Shown: positions 8,418-17,198 of the stretch, piece by piece
Position numbering within the stretch: the stretch's first letter is position 1
Layout: every line of letters begins with the position of its first letter
Source: Arthrobacter silvisoli
GTDB taxonomy: Bacteria > Actinomycetota > Actinomycetes > Actinomycetales > Micrococcaceae
Reading direction: 5' to 3'
Length of the DNA stretch: 64,000 nt
NCBI RefSeq assembly: GCF_003369445.1
Contig: NZ_QRCU01000039.1
Coordinates: forward strand, 1 to 64,000
The notes under the pieces: generated by a model
Told to the model about the DNA's origin: nothing
Databases searched by the model: none
What the model saw: only the letters and a program-made list of their open reading frames with translations
Program-made: the position numbers and the translations under genes

Positions 8418-8445
8418 GTTTTGCCAAGTCGTTTTGGCAAAACGA
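8418..8445. promoter_or_regulatory. LacI-type operator before the fructan ABC importer
   Basis: Two overlapping palindromes lie 57 bp before the solute-binding gene: GTTTTGCCAA (8418-8427) with TTGGCAAAAC (8434-8443), and TCGTTTTGGCAAAACGA (8429-8445). The LacI regulator encoded at 11812 is the obvious candidate binder. The rest of 8207-8501 holds promoters I cannot place with confidence. Confidence 0.65.
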
Positions 8446-8501
8446 TTCTTCACCCCGATCAATCTCGCCATTTCCGTTCGAGAGAAAGTGAGTCGACAGC
8501 G

Positions 8502-9782
8502 ATGTCCACTCGAAAGACCATCAGCAGGTTCGTCGCCATCGGCGGCATTTGCACCGCCGTCGCCCTTGCGGCCACCGGGTGCGGCGCGGGGGGCCCGGCG
8601 TCTGCGGGTAGCGCCGCCAGCAACACTGTCAACGTCCTCGTCGAAGCCGGCGGCCACGCGGAACTCACCGGTGTCGCCGAGCAGTGCAAGAAGGAAACCG
8701 GCGTCACCGCCAACTTCGTCGAACTGCCGTACGACGGCATGTTCAACCGCCTGTCCAGCGAATTCTCCTCCGGCAATGTCTCCTTCGACGTCGCAGCCCT
8801 GGACTCCGTCTGGCTGCCCAGCTTCAAGGATGCGGTCCAGCCCATCGACGAACTCTTCACCGACGAGGCCAAGAAGGACATCTTCCCGGCCCTGGTCAAG
8901 GAAGCCAACGTGGACGGCCACTTCATCGGCATGCCCGCCTGGACCAACGCGGAAATCATCCTGTACCGCAAGGACCTCTTCGAAGACCCCAAGAACAAGG
9001 CCGACTTCAAGGCCAAGTACGGCTACGAGCTCGCCGCACCCACCACCTGGAAGCAGTACCAGGACATCTCCGCCTTCTTCACCAAGGACGGCATGTACGG
9101 CACTGACGTGAAGGGCGCCGTCGAAACCGAATGGCTGGCCCATGTGCTGCAGGCCGGTTCGCCGATGGTCCTGGACGCCGACGGCAAGGTGATCGTCGAC
9201 AACGCCGCCCACAAGGAAGCCCTGGACTTCTACACCAGCCTGGTGAAGTCCGCCCCGTCCGGTGCCGCTCAGGTGGACTGGGCCGCGGCGCAGAACCTGT
9301 TCAACCAGGGCAAGACCGCCATGACCCGCTTCTGGGCCCACGCCTACCGCCAGATCCCCAAGGATTCCCCGGTGGCCGGCAAGGTGGGTGCCGCCCCGAT
9401 GATCGGCGGCAGCGCCGGCGTCGCGGGTGTTCCCGGCCCGTGGTACCTCTCGGTTCCCAAGGCCACCAAGAACACCGAGGCGGCCAAGAAGTTCGTCAAG
9501 TGCGCCTACGACTACAACAGCATGGGCATCGAATCCAGCCTGGGCCTGGCCGCGCGCATCTCCGCCTTCGAAAAGTACCAGGACAAGCCGGGCTACGAGA
9601 GCTTCAAGCCCCTGATCGAAACCCTCAGCGGCAAGGCGACCCAAACCCGCCCGGCTACCGCGAAGTGGCAGCAGATCGTGGACACGGTCCTCATCCCCAC
9701 CCTGCAGAAGGCCGTGGCAGGCGGTGACTCCGCCGCCCTCCTCGCTGACGCCAAGAAGCAGATCGAGGCCCTCCTCAAGTAA
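8502..9782 (+). CDS. ABC importer, extracellular sugar-binding lipoprotein
   Basis: A 426-residue family 1 solute-binding protein. The lipobox LAATGC places the lipid-attached cysteine at C27, so it is anchored outside the membrane. The remaining sequence has the usual two-lobe layout, with VEAGGHAELTGVAEQCKKETG opening the first lobe. The ATG at 8502 was chosen because it puts the signal peptide at the N-terminus. It is the first of three importer genes. Lying between inulin-degrading enzymes, it probably binds difructose anhydride or short fructans. Confidence 0.9.
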   Translation: MSTRKTISRFVAIGGICTAVALAATGCGAGGPASAGSAASNTVNVLVEAGGHAELTGVAEQCKKETGVTANFVELPYDGMFNRLSSEFSSGNVSFDVAALDSVWLPSFKDAVQPIDELFTDEAKKDIFPALVKEANVDGHFIGMPAWTNAEIILYRKDLFEDPKNKADFKAKYGYELAAPTTWKQYQDISAFFTKDGMYGTDVKGAVETEWLAHVLQAGSPMVLDADGKVIVDNAAHKEALDFYTSLVKSAPSGAAQVDWAAAQNLFNQGKTAMTRFWAHAYRQIPKDSPVAGKVGAAPMIGGSAGVAGVPGPWYLSVPKATKNTEAAKKFVKCAYDYNSMGIESSLGLAARISAFEKYQDKPGYESFKPLIETLSGKATQTRPATAKWQQIVDTVLIPTLQKAVAGGDSAALLADAKKQIEALLK

Positions 9783-9855
9783 GACTCCGCGGCCGGCACC
9801 CGAGGCACAGCAAGTCCGGTGCCGGCCGCGGCCCCAACCAGCAGAAAAGAAAACC

Positions 9856-10743
9856 GTGCGTATCTCCGATCGCCGCTTCGCCCTCTTCCTGATGACGCCC
9901 GCGGCACTGTTCCTGGCCGTTTTCGTTGCTTACCCGCTGTTCCGTCTCGTGGCAGACAGCTTCTTCAAGATCTCGCCGATCGCCGGCGGCCCCCGGGACT
10001 TCGTGGGGTTCCAGAACTACGTTTCGGCCTTCGCCTCCGATGCCTTCATGGGCGCCGGGTGGCGGACACTCGCCTACACCGTGGTGGTGGTGACCCTCGA
10101 GTTCGCCCTCGGGCTGGGCATGGCCCTGCTGTTCACCACCCTGGGCCGCAGGTCCCAAGTGTGGCGGACCGTCTTCCTCTACCCGCTGATGATCGCCCCG
10201 ATCGTGGCCGGCCTCCTGTGGAAGTTCCTGATGATCGACAACTTCGGCCTCATCGGAACCCTCCTCCACCAGGCCGGAATCCTCAGCAACCCCAACCAGA
10301 TCGGCTGGCTGTCCGACCCCAACATCGTGTTGTTCTCCGTGGCCATCCCCGACATCTGGCTCACCACGTCCTTCATGTGCCTGGTGCTCTTCGCAGGCCT
10401 GCAGAACATCCCCGGCGACCTGATCGAGGCCGCCCGCCTTGACGGTGCCCGCGCGCCGTCCCTGCTGTTCCGGATCATCCTTCCGCTGCTGCGCCCCGTG
10501 ATCGCCGTTGCCCTGGTGGTCCGCGGGATCGACGCCGCGAGGGCCTTCGACACCATCCTCATCCAGACCAACGGCGGCCCCCAGTCGGCTTCCGAAACCA
10601 TGAGCCTGCTGATCTACCGCACCATGATCCGCTTCGGCGACCCGGGCCTCGCCAGCGCCATGGGCACCATCTACCTCGTCGCGATGCTCGCCGTCGCCTT
10701 CTTCGCGGTGGCCACCATCTGGCGGCCAGGAAAGGACACCTGA
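9856..10743 (+). CDS. ABC sugar importer permease, MalF-like
   Basis: A 295-residue inner-membrane permease with six predicted helices. The cytoplasmic EAA loop EAARLDGARAPSLLFRIILP contacts the ATPase. The GTG at 9856 gives the normal family N-terminus (RRFALFLMTPAALFLAVFVAYP); a longer in-frame reading would overlap the previous gene and start with low-complexity sequence. Its stop overlaps the next permease start (TGATG), so translation is probably coupled. Confidence 0.9.
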   Translation: MRISDRRFALFLMTPAALFLAVFVAYPLFRLVADSFFKISPIAGGPRDFVGFQNYVSAFASDAFMGAGWRTLAYTVVVVTLEFALGLGMALLFTTLGRRSQVWRTVFLYPLMIAPIVAGLLWKFLMIDNFGLIGTLLHQAGILSNPNQIGWLSDPNIVLFSVAIPDIWLTTSFMCLVLFAGLQNIPGDLIEAARLDGARAPSLLFRIILPLLRPVIAVALVVRGIDAARAFDTILIQTNGGPQSASETMSLLIYRTMIRFGDPGLASAMGTIYLVAMLAVAFFAVATIWRPGKDT

Positions 10744-11696
10744 TGCGCGTCGCCGAACGAACCAGGCCCGACGCAGGGAAGGCGGCTGCAGTGATTGCCG
10801 AAAGTTCCGTGCCAAGCACCACGCACGACGGCAGGCGCAAGCGCCGGGGCGTCAACCGCGAAGGCCTCGAAGCGGGCCGCCGAAGCACCCGGACGCTGCT
10901 GTGGGTCCTCCTCGCAGCAGCGATGGTCCTCTATGGCTTCCCGTTCCTCTACCTCCTGTTCACCTCCTTCAAGACGCCGATCGACACCATCGCGGTGCCG
11001 CCCACGGTCCTCCCCAAGGAATGGACGCTGGAGAACTACGCGAATGCCCTGGGCCGCAGCGGCGTGGTGGCCTCCTTCATCAACAGCATCCAGACGGCCG
11101 TCATCAGCACCCTGCTTTCGCTGGTGCTGGCGATACCGGCGGCCTATGGCATCACCCGCTACAAGACCCCGAGCGGCCGGGTGTTCATCATGGCCGCGCT
11201 GGTGACCCGCATGGTGCCGCCGGTGGCCATCGGCATCCCGCTGGCGTCCATGATGGCCTCCGTGGGCCTGGCGGATACGCCCATCGCGCTCTCGATTGCG
11301 CACACCACGATCTCGTTGCCGCTCTCCATCTGGCTGATGTCCAGCTTCTTCGAAGCCGTCCCGCGCGACCTCGAAGAGGCTGCAACGGTGGACGGCTGCA
11401 GCCGCCTTGGAGCCCTGTGGCGGGTGGTGATCCCGGTGGTCTCGGGCGGCATTGCGGTCACTGCGATCTTCGCCTTCCTGGCGTCGTGGAACGAGTTCCT
11501 GTTCGCGCTGTTGATGACCGCGATCCGCTCGCAGACAACACCTGTGGTGATCGCCAACTTCCAGACCCAGTTCGGACTCGACTGGGGATCCATGACCGCG
11601 CTCGCGGCGGTCTACTCGATCCCGGTCATCCTCCTGACCCTTCTCCTGCAGCGCAAGATCGTCGCAGGCATGACGCTGGGCGCTGTCAAGGGCTAG
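10743..11696 (+). CDS. ABC sugar importer permease, MalG-like
   Basis: A 317-residue permease with a 50-residue charged N-terminal tail, six predicted helices and the EAA loop (EEAATVDGCSRLGALWRVVIP). It pairs with the upstream MalF-like permease. No ATP-binding gene follows; the operon passes to a LacI regulator. The transporter therefore must borrow an ATPase such as an MsmK/MalK-type protein encoded elsewhere, as many actinobacterial sugar importers do. The last 16 bp, including the TAG stop, are the first unit of a fourfold tandem repeat. Confidence 0.9.
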   Translation: MRVAERTRPDAGKAAAVIAESSVPSTTHDGRRKRRGVNREGLEAGRRSTRTLLWVLLAAAMVLYGFPFLYLLFTSFKTPIDTIAVPPTVLPKEWTLENYANALGRSGVVASFINSIQTAVISTLLSLVLAIPAAYGITRYKTPSGRVFIMAALVTRMVPPVAIGIPLASMMASVGLADTPIALSIAHTTISLPLSIWLMSSFFEAVPRDLEEAATVDGCSRLGALWRVVIPVVSGGIAVTAIFAFLASWNEFLFALLMTAIRSQTTPVVIANFQTQFGLDWGSMTALAAVYSIPVILLTLLLQRKIVAGMTLGAVKG

Positions 11697-11744
11697 CGCC
11701 GTCAAGGGTCAGCGCTGCCAAGGGTTAGCGCCGTCAAGGGTCAG
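11681..11744 (+). repeat. Four tandem 16-bp repeats spanning a gene end
   Basis: Four 16-bp units (11681-11696, 11697-11712, 11713-11728, 11729-11744) follow CGCYGYCAAGGGYYAG. The first unit is the coding end of the permease including its stop codon; units 2 and 4 are identical. It looks like local duplication of the gene terminus. Confidence 0.9.
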
Positions 11745-11811
11745 ACCACCAGCAACGAGTAGCCTACTGATAGCCCCGCGGGGCAACCGACCATAAGGAC
11801 GTGGGAGACAG

Positions 11812-12855
11812 ATGAGCAACAAGACCATCGGCATCAAGGACGTGGCCCTCGCCGCCGGCGTCTCTGTGACAACGGTCTCCCACGTCCTCAACGATGTTGC
11901 CTACGCGCGGATCAGCCCCGAAACCCGGGACAAGGTCAGGACAGTCGCGGAGCAACTGGGCTATGGTCCCAACCGCCTTGCCCAGGCCCTGCGCACCCAG
12001 AGGACCGGCATGCTGGGCCTGGTCAGCGAGGAAATCGCCACCACGCCCCACGCCGGGCGGATCATCCTCGGCGCCGACGAGGCCGCGAAGGCCCGGGGTT
12101 ACAACCTCATGATCATCAACACCCCCGGCTCGGCCAGCCTCGAATCCCGGCAGGCCGACGTCCAGGCCCTCCTGGAACGCCGGGTGGACGGCATCCTCTA
12201 CGCCACCATGTACCACCGCAACGTGGAGCTTCCGGCCAACCTCGGCAGTGTGCCCTCCGTCCTGGTCGACTCGGTGGCCACGGGCGGAAACATCACCGCC
12301 GTGATCCCGGACGAGGAAGGCGGCGCCCGTGCCGCCGTCGGTGCGCTCCTCGAAGCCGGGCACACCCGGGTGGGCTTCATCAACAACACTGATGACGTCC
12401 CCGCCACCCACCAGCGGCTCGACGCCTTCCGGTCCGTGCTGACTGAAGCAGGGCTCGACGGCGATGCGGCACCTGTCGAGTCCGAGGTCTCCGAGGTGCA
12501 CGGCGGCTACGAGGCGGCCCGGCGGATCCTGACCGGAAAGAACCCGCCCACCGGCCTGTTCTGCTACAACGACCGGATGGCGATGGGCGCCTACCGCGCC
12601 GCCGCGGAACTGGGACTCAGGATTCCTGAAGACCTTTCGGTGGTGGGCTTCGACGACCAGGAACTGATCGCCGCCAACCTCTATCCGGGCCTCACCACCG
12701 TGGCCCTGCCGCACTACGAGATGGGTGCATGGGCCACCGAGCACCTGATCGACGCCATCGAGGGGAAGACCGACCTTGCCCTCATGGCACTCCACCCGAC
12801 CATCCTGAGCTGCCCCCTGGTGATCCGCGATTCCATCGCCGCTCCCCGGCAATAA
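11812..12855 (+). CDS. LacI-family regulator of the fructan locus
   Basis: A 347-residue repressor. The helix-turn-helix (GIKDVALAAGVSVTTVSHVLN, about residues 7-27) and hinge (RLAQALRTQRT) are followed by a periplasmic-binding-protein-like sensor with FCYNDRMAMGAYRAA and VVGFDD motifs. The ATG at 11812 follows GGGAG. It heads a run with the cytoplasmic GH32 and GH91 genes and sits just after the importer. Control of the importer through the TCGTTTTGGCAAAACGA site at 8429 is inference; the ligand is probably fructose, inulobiose or difructose anhydride. Confidence 0.9.
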   Translation: MSNKTIGIKDVALAAGVSVTTVSHVLNDVAYARISPETRDKVRTVAEQLGYGPNRLAQALRTQRTGMLGLVSEEIATTPHAGRIILGADEAAKARGYNLMIINTPGSASLESRQADVQALLERRVDGILYATMYHRNVELPANLGSVPSVLVDSVATGGNITAVIPDEEGGARAAVGALLEAGHTRVGFINNTDDVPATHQRLDAFRSVLTEAGLDGDAAPVESEVSEVHGGYEAARRILTGKNPPTGLFCYNDRMAMGAYRAAAELGLRIPEDLSVVGFDDQELIAANLYPGLTTVALPHYEMGAWATEHLIDAIEGKTDLALMALHPTILSCPLVIRDSIAAPRQ

Positions 12856-12896
12856 GCAGCCAGCCCCTTCCAGCCCCCAAGAGGAAACGCCAGAAC

Positions 12897-14465
12897 ATGT
12901 CCAGTCGCCTTGATGCCGCACGCCCGGAAACGGCCCCGGCCGTCACCACCAGATTCCGGCCTGCCATCCACTTCACGGCAAGGGATACCTGGCTGAACGA
13001 TCCGAACGGCCTGGTTTTCCACCACGGCCTGTACCACCTCTTCTACCAGAACAACCCGTACGGCAACGTCTGGGGCAACATGTCCTGGGGCCACGCCACG
13101 TCCCCTGACTTGCTGCACTGGACGGAAAATCCTGTGGCGATCGCCTGCGACGAAACGGAGGACATTTTCTCGGGCAGTGTCGTGGTCGACCACGGCAACA
13201 CCTCCGGCTTCGGCACGGCGGACGCACCTGCCCTCGTCGCCATCTACACCAGCGCGTTCAAGGCGCCGTCCGGGCACGGCGGTACCCAGGCACAGTCCCT
13301 GGCCTACAGCACGGACGCAGGCATGACGTGGCGGAAATACGCCGGAAACCCCGTCCTCACCAGGAACTCCGCGAACTTCCGCGACCCCAAGGTCTTCCGT
13401 TATCACGGTGAGCACGGCGCCTACTGGGTCATGGCCGCCGTTGAGGCGCAGCAGCAAAAGGTGGTTCTCTACCGTTCGGAGGACCTCAAGTCCTGGGACT
13501 TCCTGAGCGACTTCGGCCCGGCCAACGCCGACGCCGGCGAATGGGAGTGCCCCGACCTCTTCCCCCTGCCGGTGGACGGGGACCCGGAGAATACCAAGTG
13601 GGTCCTGATCGTCAACGTCAACCCGGGCGCGGTGGCGGGAGGATCGGGCGGCCAGTACTTCGTGGGACAGTTCGACGGCGTCCGGTTCCTCCCGGACGAC
13701 GGTTCACTTGCGGCGCCGGCCGGAGTGTCCTCGCTCGCCGATCCCAGGGCGGCCGCTGCCGCCTTGCCGCAATGCCTGTGGCTGGACTGGGGACGCGACT
13801 GCTACGCCTCCGTGTCCTTCAGCAACACCCCGGATGACCGCCGCATCATCATCGGCTGGATGAACAACTGGGACTACGCCAACGAACTGCCCACCGCCCC
13901 CTGGCGGTCCTCCATGACGCTCGCCCGCGAACTGCGCCTGACGACGGCGGGCCCCACCGCCGTCGACGGCTCCGTCCGACTGGTCCAGCAGCCGGTCCTG
14001 GCTGGGCCCCCTGCGGAAGTCATGGATACCGTCCAGCTGCATGATTCCGCCGTCCGGCTCCCGGACGCCGTTCCCGGCAGCGCCCAGGTCATCGACGCGG
14101 AGATCCTGCCCGGGAGCGCCGGGCGCGTCGATTTCCGGCTCCTCGGGAGCAGCGACGGAAGTGAGGGGACCATCCTCAGCTACGACACGCGAAGCGCCCG
14201 GCTCATCCTTGACCGCAGGTACTCCGGAAACACCGGCTTCCACGCGAAATTCGCGTCGGCCGAGTCAGCCCCGCTGGTCCTTGAGGACGGCGTACTCACG
14301 GTGCAGATCGTCGTCGACCACTGCTCGGTGGAAGTCTTCGCCCAAGGCGGCAAGGTGGTCCTGACCGATCTCATCTTCCCCTCCGAGGGAAGCCGGGAGA
14401 ACTGGCTCTCCGTGGAGGGCGGCCCGGCCACCATACTGAAACTCGAAGTCTCAACCCTCGCCTGA
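12897..14465 (+). CDS. Cytoplasmic GH32 beta-fructosidase
   Basis: A 522-residue GH32 enzyme without signal peptide, so it acts inside the cell on imported fructo-oligosaccharides. The catalytic set is intact: D35 in WLNDPNG, D163 in FRDP and E217 in WEC. It aligns closely with the secreted enzyme at 3920-6511, including long shared stretches around ECPDLFPL and NPGAVAGGSGGQYFVG, but lacks the 300-residue module insertion; a short linker stands there instead. The ATG at 12897 follows AGAGGAAA. In the proposed pathway it cleaves inulobiose, released by the next gene product, to fructose. Confidence 0.92.
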   Translation: MSSRLDAARPETAPAVTTRFRPAIHFTARDTWLNDPNGLVFHHGLYHLFYQNNPYGNVWGNMSWGHATSPDLLHWTENPVAIACDETEDIFSGSVVVDHGNTSGFGTADAPALVAIYTSAFKAPSGHGGTQAQSLAYSTDAGMTWRKYAGNPVLTRNSANFRDPKVFRYHGEHGAYWVMAAVEAQQQKVVLYRSEDLKSWDFLSDFGPANADAGEWECPDLFPLPVDGDPENTKWVLIVNVNPGAVAGGSGGQYFVGQFDGVRFLPDDGSLAAPAGVSSLADPRAAAAALPQCLWLDWGRDCYASVSFSNTPDDRRIIIGWMNNWDYANELPTAPWRSSMTLARELRLTTAGPTAVDGSVRLVQQPVLAGPPAEVMDTVQLHDSAVRLPDAVPGSAQVIDAEILPGSAGRVDFRLLGSSDGSEGTILSYDTRSARLILDRRYSGNTGFHAKFASAESAPLVLEDGVLTVQIVVDHCSVEVFAQGGKVVLTDLIFPSEGSRENWLSVEGGPATILKLEVSTLA

Positions 14466-14487
14466 GCGGCACACAAAGGAAGAAGCC

Positions 14488-15828
14488 ATGTCCAGCAGCA
14501 ACTACTACGACGTCACCACCTGGCCCGTCGGCAACGCGTCCAAGGACGTCGGCGAAGTCATCAACAGCATCATCGCGGACATCAAGGAGCGGCAGGCCGA
14601 CACCGACGCGAACGACGGCGGAAAGCCCGGCGCGGTGATCTACCTTCCGCCGGGGGACTACCGCCTCCGGACGCAGGTGGTGATCGACGTCAGCTTCCTC
14701 AGGATCGAGGGCTCGGGGCACGGCTTCACGTCATCGAGCATCCGGTTCAACGTCCCCGAAGACGAATGGCCGGGGCTGCGCGAACTGTGGCCCGGGGGAA
14801 GCCGCATCCTCGTGGACATAGCCCCCGACGGAGAGGGCGGGGAAGCCCAGGGCGCCGCCTTTTACGTTGAACGGACGGGCAGCCCGCGGATCAGCTCGGT
14901 GGAGTTCTCCAACTTCTGCATCGACGGGCTGCACTTCACCGACGATGGCTCGGGAATGCACCCGGAAAACAGCTACGTGAACGGCAAGACCGGCATCTAC
15001 GTGGCGAACGCCAACGACTCGTTCCGCGTCACCGGCATGGGGTTCGTCTACCTCGAGAACGCCCTCACCATCTACCACGCGGACGCGCTCTCCATCCACG
15101 ACAACTTCATCGCCGAATGCGGCAGTTGCATCGAACTGCGCGGCTGGGGGCAGGCGTCAAAGATCACCGACAACCTGATCGGAGCAGGCTTCAAGGGCCA
15201 CTCGATCCGCGCCGAGAACCATGGCGGGCTCCTGATCACGGCGAACAATGTCTTCCCGCGTGGAGCGAGCAGCGTCCACCTCGAGGGCGTCACCCGTTCC
15301 AGTGTCACCAACAACCGCCTGCATTCCTTCTACCCGGGGATGGTGATCCTCGCGGCGAACAGTTCGGAGAACCTCGTGGCCACGAACCACTTCCTGCGCG
15401 ACCACGAGCCCTGGACGCCCTTCCTGGGAGTCGACAACGGCCTGGACGACCTCGCTGGGCTTCTCTGCGTGGACGGCAGCAACAACACCGTCGTCGGCAA
15501 CCACTTCTCCGAGGTCATCGACGCAGACAGCATCCGGCCGGCTGGTGCGGCGCCGGTCATCATCCGGCTGCAGGCGGGGACCGGCAACTTCGTCTCCAAC
15601 AACCATGTGGTGGCGTTGGACGTCCGTGCCGAATCCAGCGACTCCTGCTTCGCGGCGCAGGTGGACGCCCTGCTGACAACCTCGGCTTCGGACGGCCTCG
15701 CCGTGACGGCCGTCCTGGTTGATCCCGAATCGGCCCGGAACACGATCCTTGACTCCGGGACCGACGCGCAGGTCATCGCGGACAGGACCGTCAACGCCTT
15801 CAGGGCCACGCCCGCCATCGCTTCCTAG
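14488..15828 (+). CDS. Intracellular GH91 enzyme, probable difructose anhydride III hydrolase
   Basis: A 446-residue right-handed beta-helix protein of family GH91, with no signal peptide. The acidic pair D199/E210 has the same 11-residue spacing as in its paralogue at 6675-7880. It is longer because of insertions near residues 87-125 and 385-410. Leaderless GH91 enzymes of Arthrobacter (the A. chlorophenolicus DFA-IIIase is the known example) hydrolyse imported DFA III to inulobiose. The position directly behind a cytoplasmic fructosidase and an importer fits that role. It could instead be a DFA-forming enzyme; an assay would decide. AAAGGA precedes the ATG. Confidence 0.85.
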   Translation: MSSSNYYDVTTWPVGNASKDVGEVINSIIADIKERQADTDANDGGKPGAVIYLPPGDYRLRTQVVIDVSFLRIEGSGHGFTSSSIRFNVPEDEWPGLRELWPGGSRILVDIAPDGEGGEAQGAAFYVERTGSPRISSVEFSNFCIDGLHFTDDGSGMHPENSYVNGKTGIYVANANDSFRVTGMGFVYLENALTIYHADALSIHDNFIAECGSCIELRGWGQASKITDNLIGAGFKGHSIRAENHGGLLITANNVFPRGASSVHLEGVTRSSVTNNRLHSFYPGMVILAANSSENLVATNHFLRDHEPWTPFLGVDNGLDDLAGLLCVDGSNNTVVGNHFSEVIDADSIRPAGAAPVIIRLQAGTGNFVSNNHVVALDVRAESSDSCFAAQVDALLTTSASDGLAVTAVLVDPESARNTILDSGTDAQVIADRTVNAFRATPAIAS

Positions 15829-15892
15829 GCGGCCCATGCACCTGTGCCCGTAACCTTCCAGCCCCAGGGGGGCCTTGCCCCGGGAAGCACGA

Positions 15893-15922
15893 CGGCGGCG
15901 GCCGCCTTTTGCGCCGCCGCCG
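15893..15922. terminator. Hairpin between convergent GH91 and oxidase genes
   Basis: CGGCGGCGGC (15893-15902) pairs with GCCGCCGCCG (15913-15922) around CGCCTTTTGC. It lies between convergent stops and may end either transcript. Confidence 0.5.
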
Positions 15923-15929
15923 CGGACGG

Positions 15930-17138
15930 CTACTTGTGTACCGGTGCCCAGGCCTCCGTGCCGACCGTGCCCGTGCCGACCGTGCCCGTGCCGCTGGCAG
16001 CTTCCGGCGCCGTCCCCCGGTCGAAGCGGTCGAGACGGAAGGACTTCAGCACCGGCGACAGGGTTCCGGTGAGGATCTCTTCGGCGAGGAGTTCACCGAG
16101 GATCAGCCCCAGCGTCGCTCCCGAGTGCGTGAACACAGCATGGAGGCCGGCGATCGCAGGCACCGGGCCAACCACGGGTTCGCCATCGCCCGGAATGGGC
16201 TTCAACCCAGCACCCACCCGCTGCGCGGTCAGCCGCGGGTTGCCGGCGAGCACTTTCGAGGCCTCATCGAGGAGGCCCTGCACCGACTCCTCCGGCACGG
16301 TGAACGAGCCGTCCTCCTCGGTGACCACGGTCTGTTCTGCCCAGTCAGCGTCGAGCACAAGCCGGCCGTCGGGCATGGGCCGGACCGCAACGCGCGGGGT
16401 GTTCAGCACGGTCTTCACTTCGGCATCCACCGGATCCGTGAACAGCACAAAGGCTGCAGGCGTGGCGTCCGGGACAACCACGCCCAGGGCGGCGAGCTGG
16501 GCCGGAACAGCGCCGCCGGTAGCGAGCACCACGTCGTCGGCGGGCAGCCGGGTTCCATCGCTGAGGATCACGCCGGATGCAGCGCCGTCCTGCACGTCAA
16601 CCCGTACAACGCCTGCGTGTTCGATAACGCGCGCACCGTGGGCGGTCGCTTCGGCGGCGAGCACAGGGATGAAGTCCGGCATGTTCACCCAGCCTTCGCC
16701 CGGGTTGTAGATTGCCCCCTCCTCGGCAACGGCGTCGGGATCTACCTCGGGCGCAATGCGCGCGACGTCGGCGCGATCCACCCAGGTGGCGTCGTACCCG
16801 CCCGCGCGTTCGAAGGCGAACGTCTCATGGAAACTCTCGCCGGGACCTGCCCATTTCATGGCGCCGTCGAATCGGAGGTAGCCGCGGCTTTCCGGGTGGC
16901 GGGCGCTCCACGTGCGGTAGCGGTCGATGGCAAGCATCCGCAGGTAGTGGTAGCTGGCGGAACGGGCGCCTGAAGAATTCAGCCACGCGATCGAGCGGCT
17001 GGATGCACCGTCGGCGAGCGGCCCGGCGGTCACGAGCGTCACCTGCGCACCGCCCTGGGCAAGGTGTGCGGCGGTGGAGGCTCCGAGGATGCCGCCGCCG
17101 ATCACGACTACGTGCTTCTGGGGGGACGTGGAGGACAT
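15930..17138 (-). CDS. FAD-dependent amine/amino-acid oxidase, DAO family
   Basis: A 402-residue flavoenzyme. The Rossmann motif VVVIGGGILGAS (about residues 10-21) binds FAD, and a C-terminal GATLGLILGELLAEEI helix is typical of the glycine/D-amino-acid/sarcosine oxidase family. The ATG at 17138 follows AAAGGGAGAACC; an upstream ATG lacks such a site. It ends a minus-strand operon with an amino-acid-type ABC importer and a Gfo/Idh/MocA enzyme, so the substrate is probably an imported secondary or modified amine, perhaps a sugar-amine conjugate. The C-terminus carries a GTGTV repeat encoded by a 15-bp tandem duplication. Confidence 0.85.
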   Translation of the reverse strand: MSSTSPQKHVVVIGGGILGASTAAHLAQGGAQVTLVTAGPLADGASSRSIAWLNSSGARSASYHYLRMLAIDRYRTWSARHPESRGYLRFDGAMKWAGPGESFHETFAFERAGGYDATWVDRADVARIAPEVDPDAVAEEGAIYNPGEGWVNMPDFIPVLAAEATAHGARVIEHAGVVRVDVQDGAASGVILSDGTRLPADDVVLATGGAVPAQLAALGVVVPDATPAAFVLFTDPVDAEVKTVLNTPRVAVRPMPDGRLVLDADWAEQTVVTEEDGSFTVPEESVQGLLDEASKVLAGNPRLTAQRVGAGLKPIPGDGEPVVGPVPAIAGLHAVFTHSGATLGLILGELLAEEILTGTLSPVLKSFRLDRFDRGTAPEAASGTGTVGTGTVGTEAWAPVHK

Positions 17139-17198
17139 GGTTCTCCCTTTCATGGTCAAAGGAATGGTGGGCGCCGCGAGGTGGGCGGCGGGGGAATG

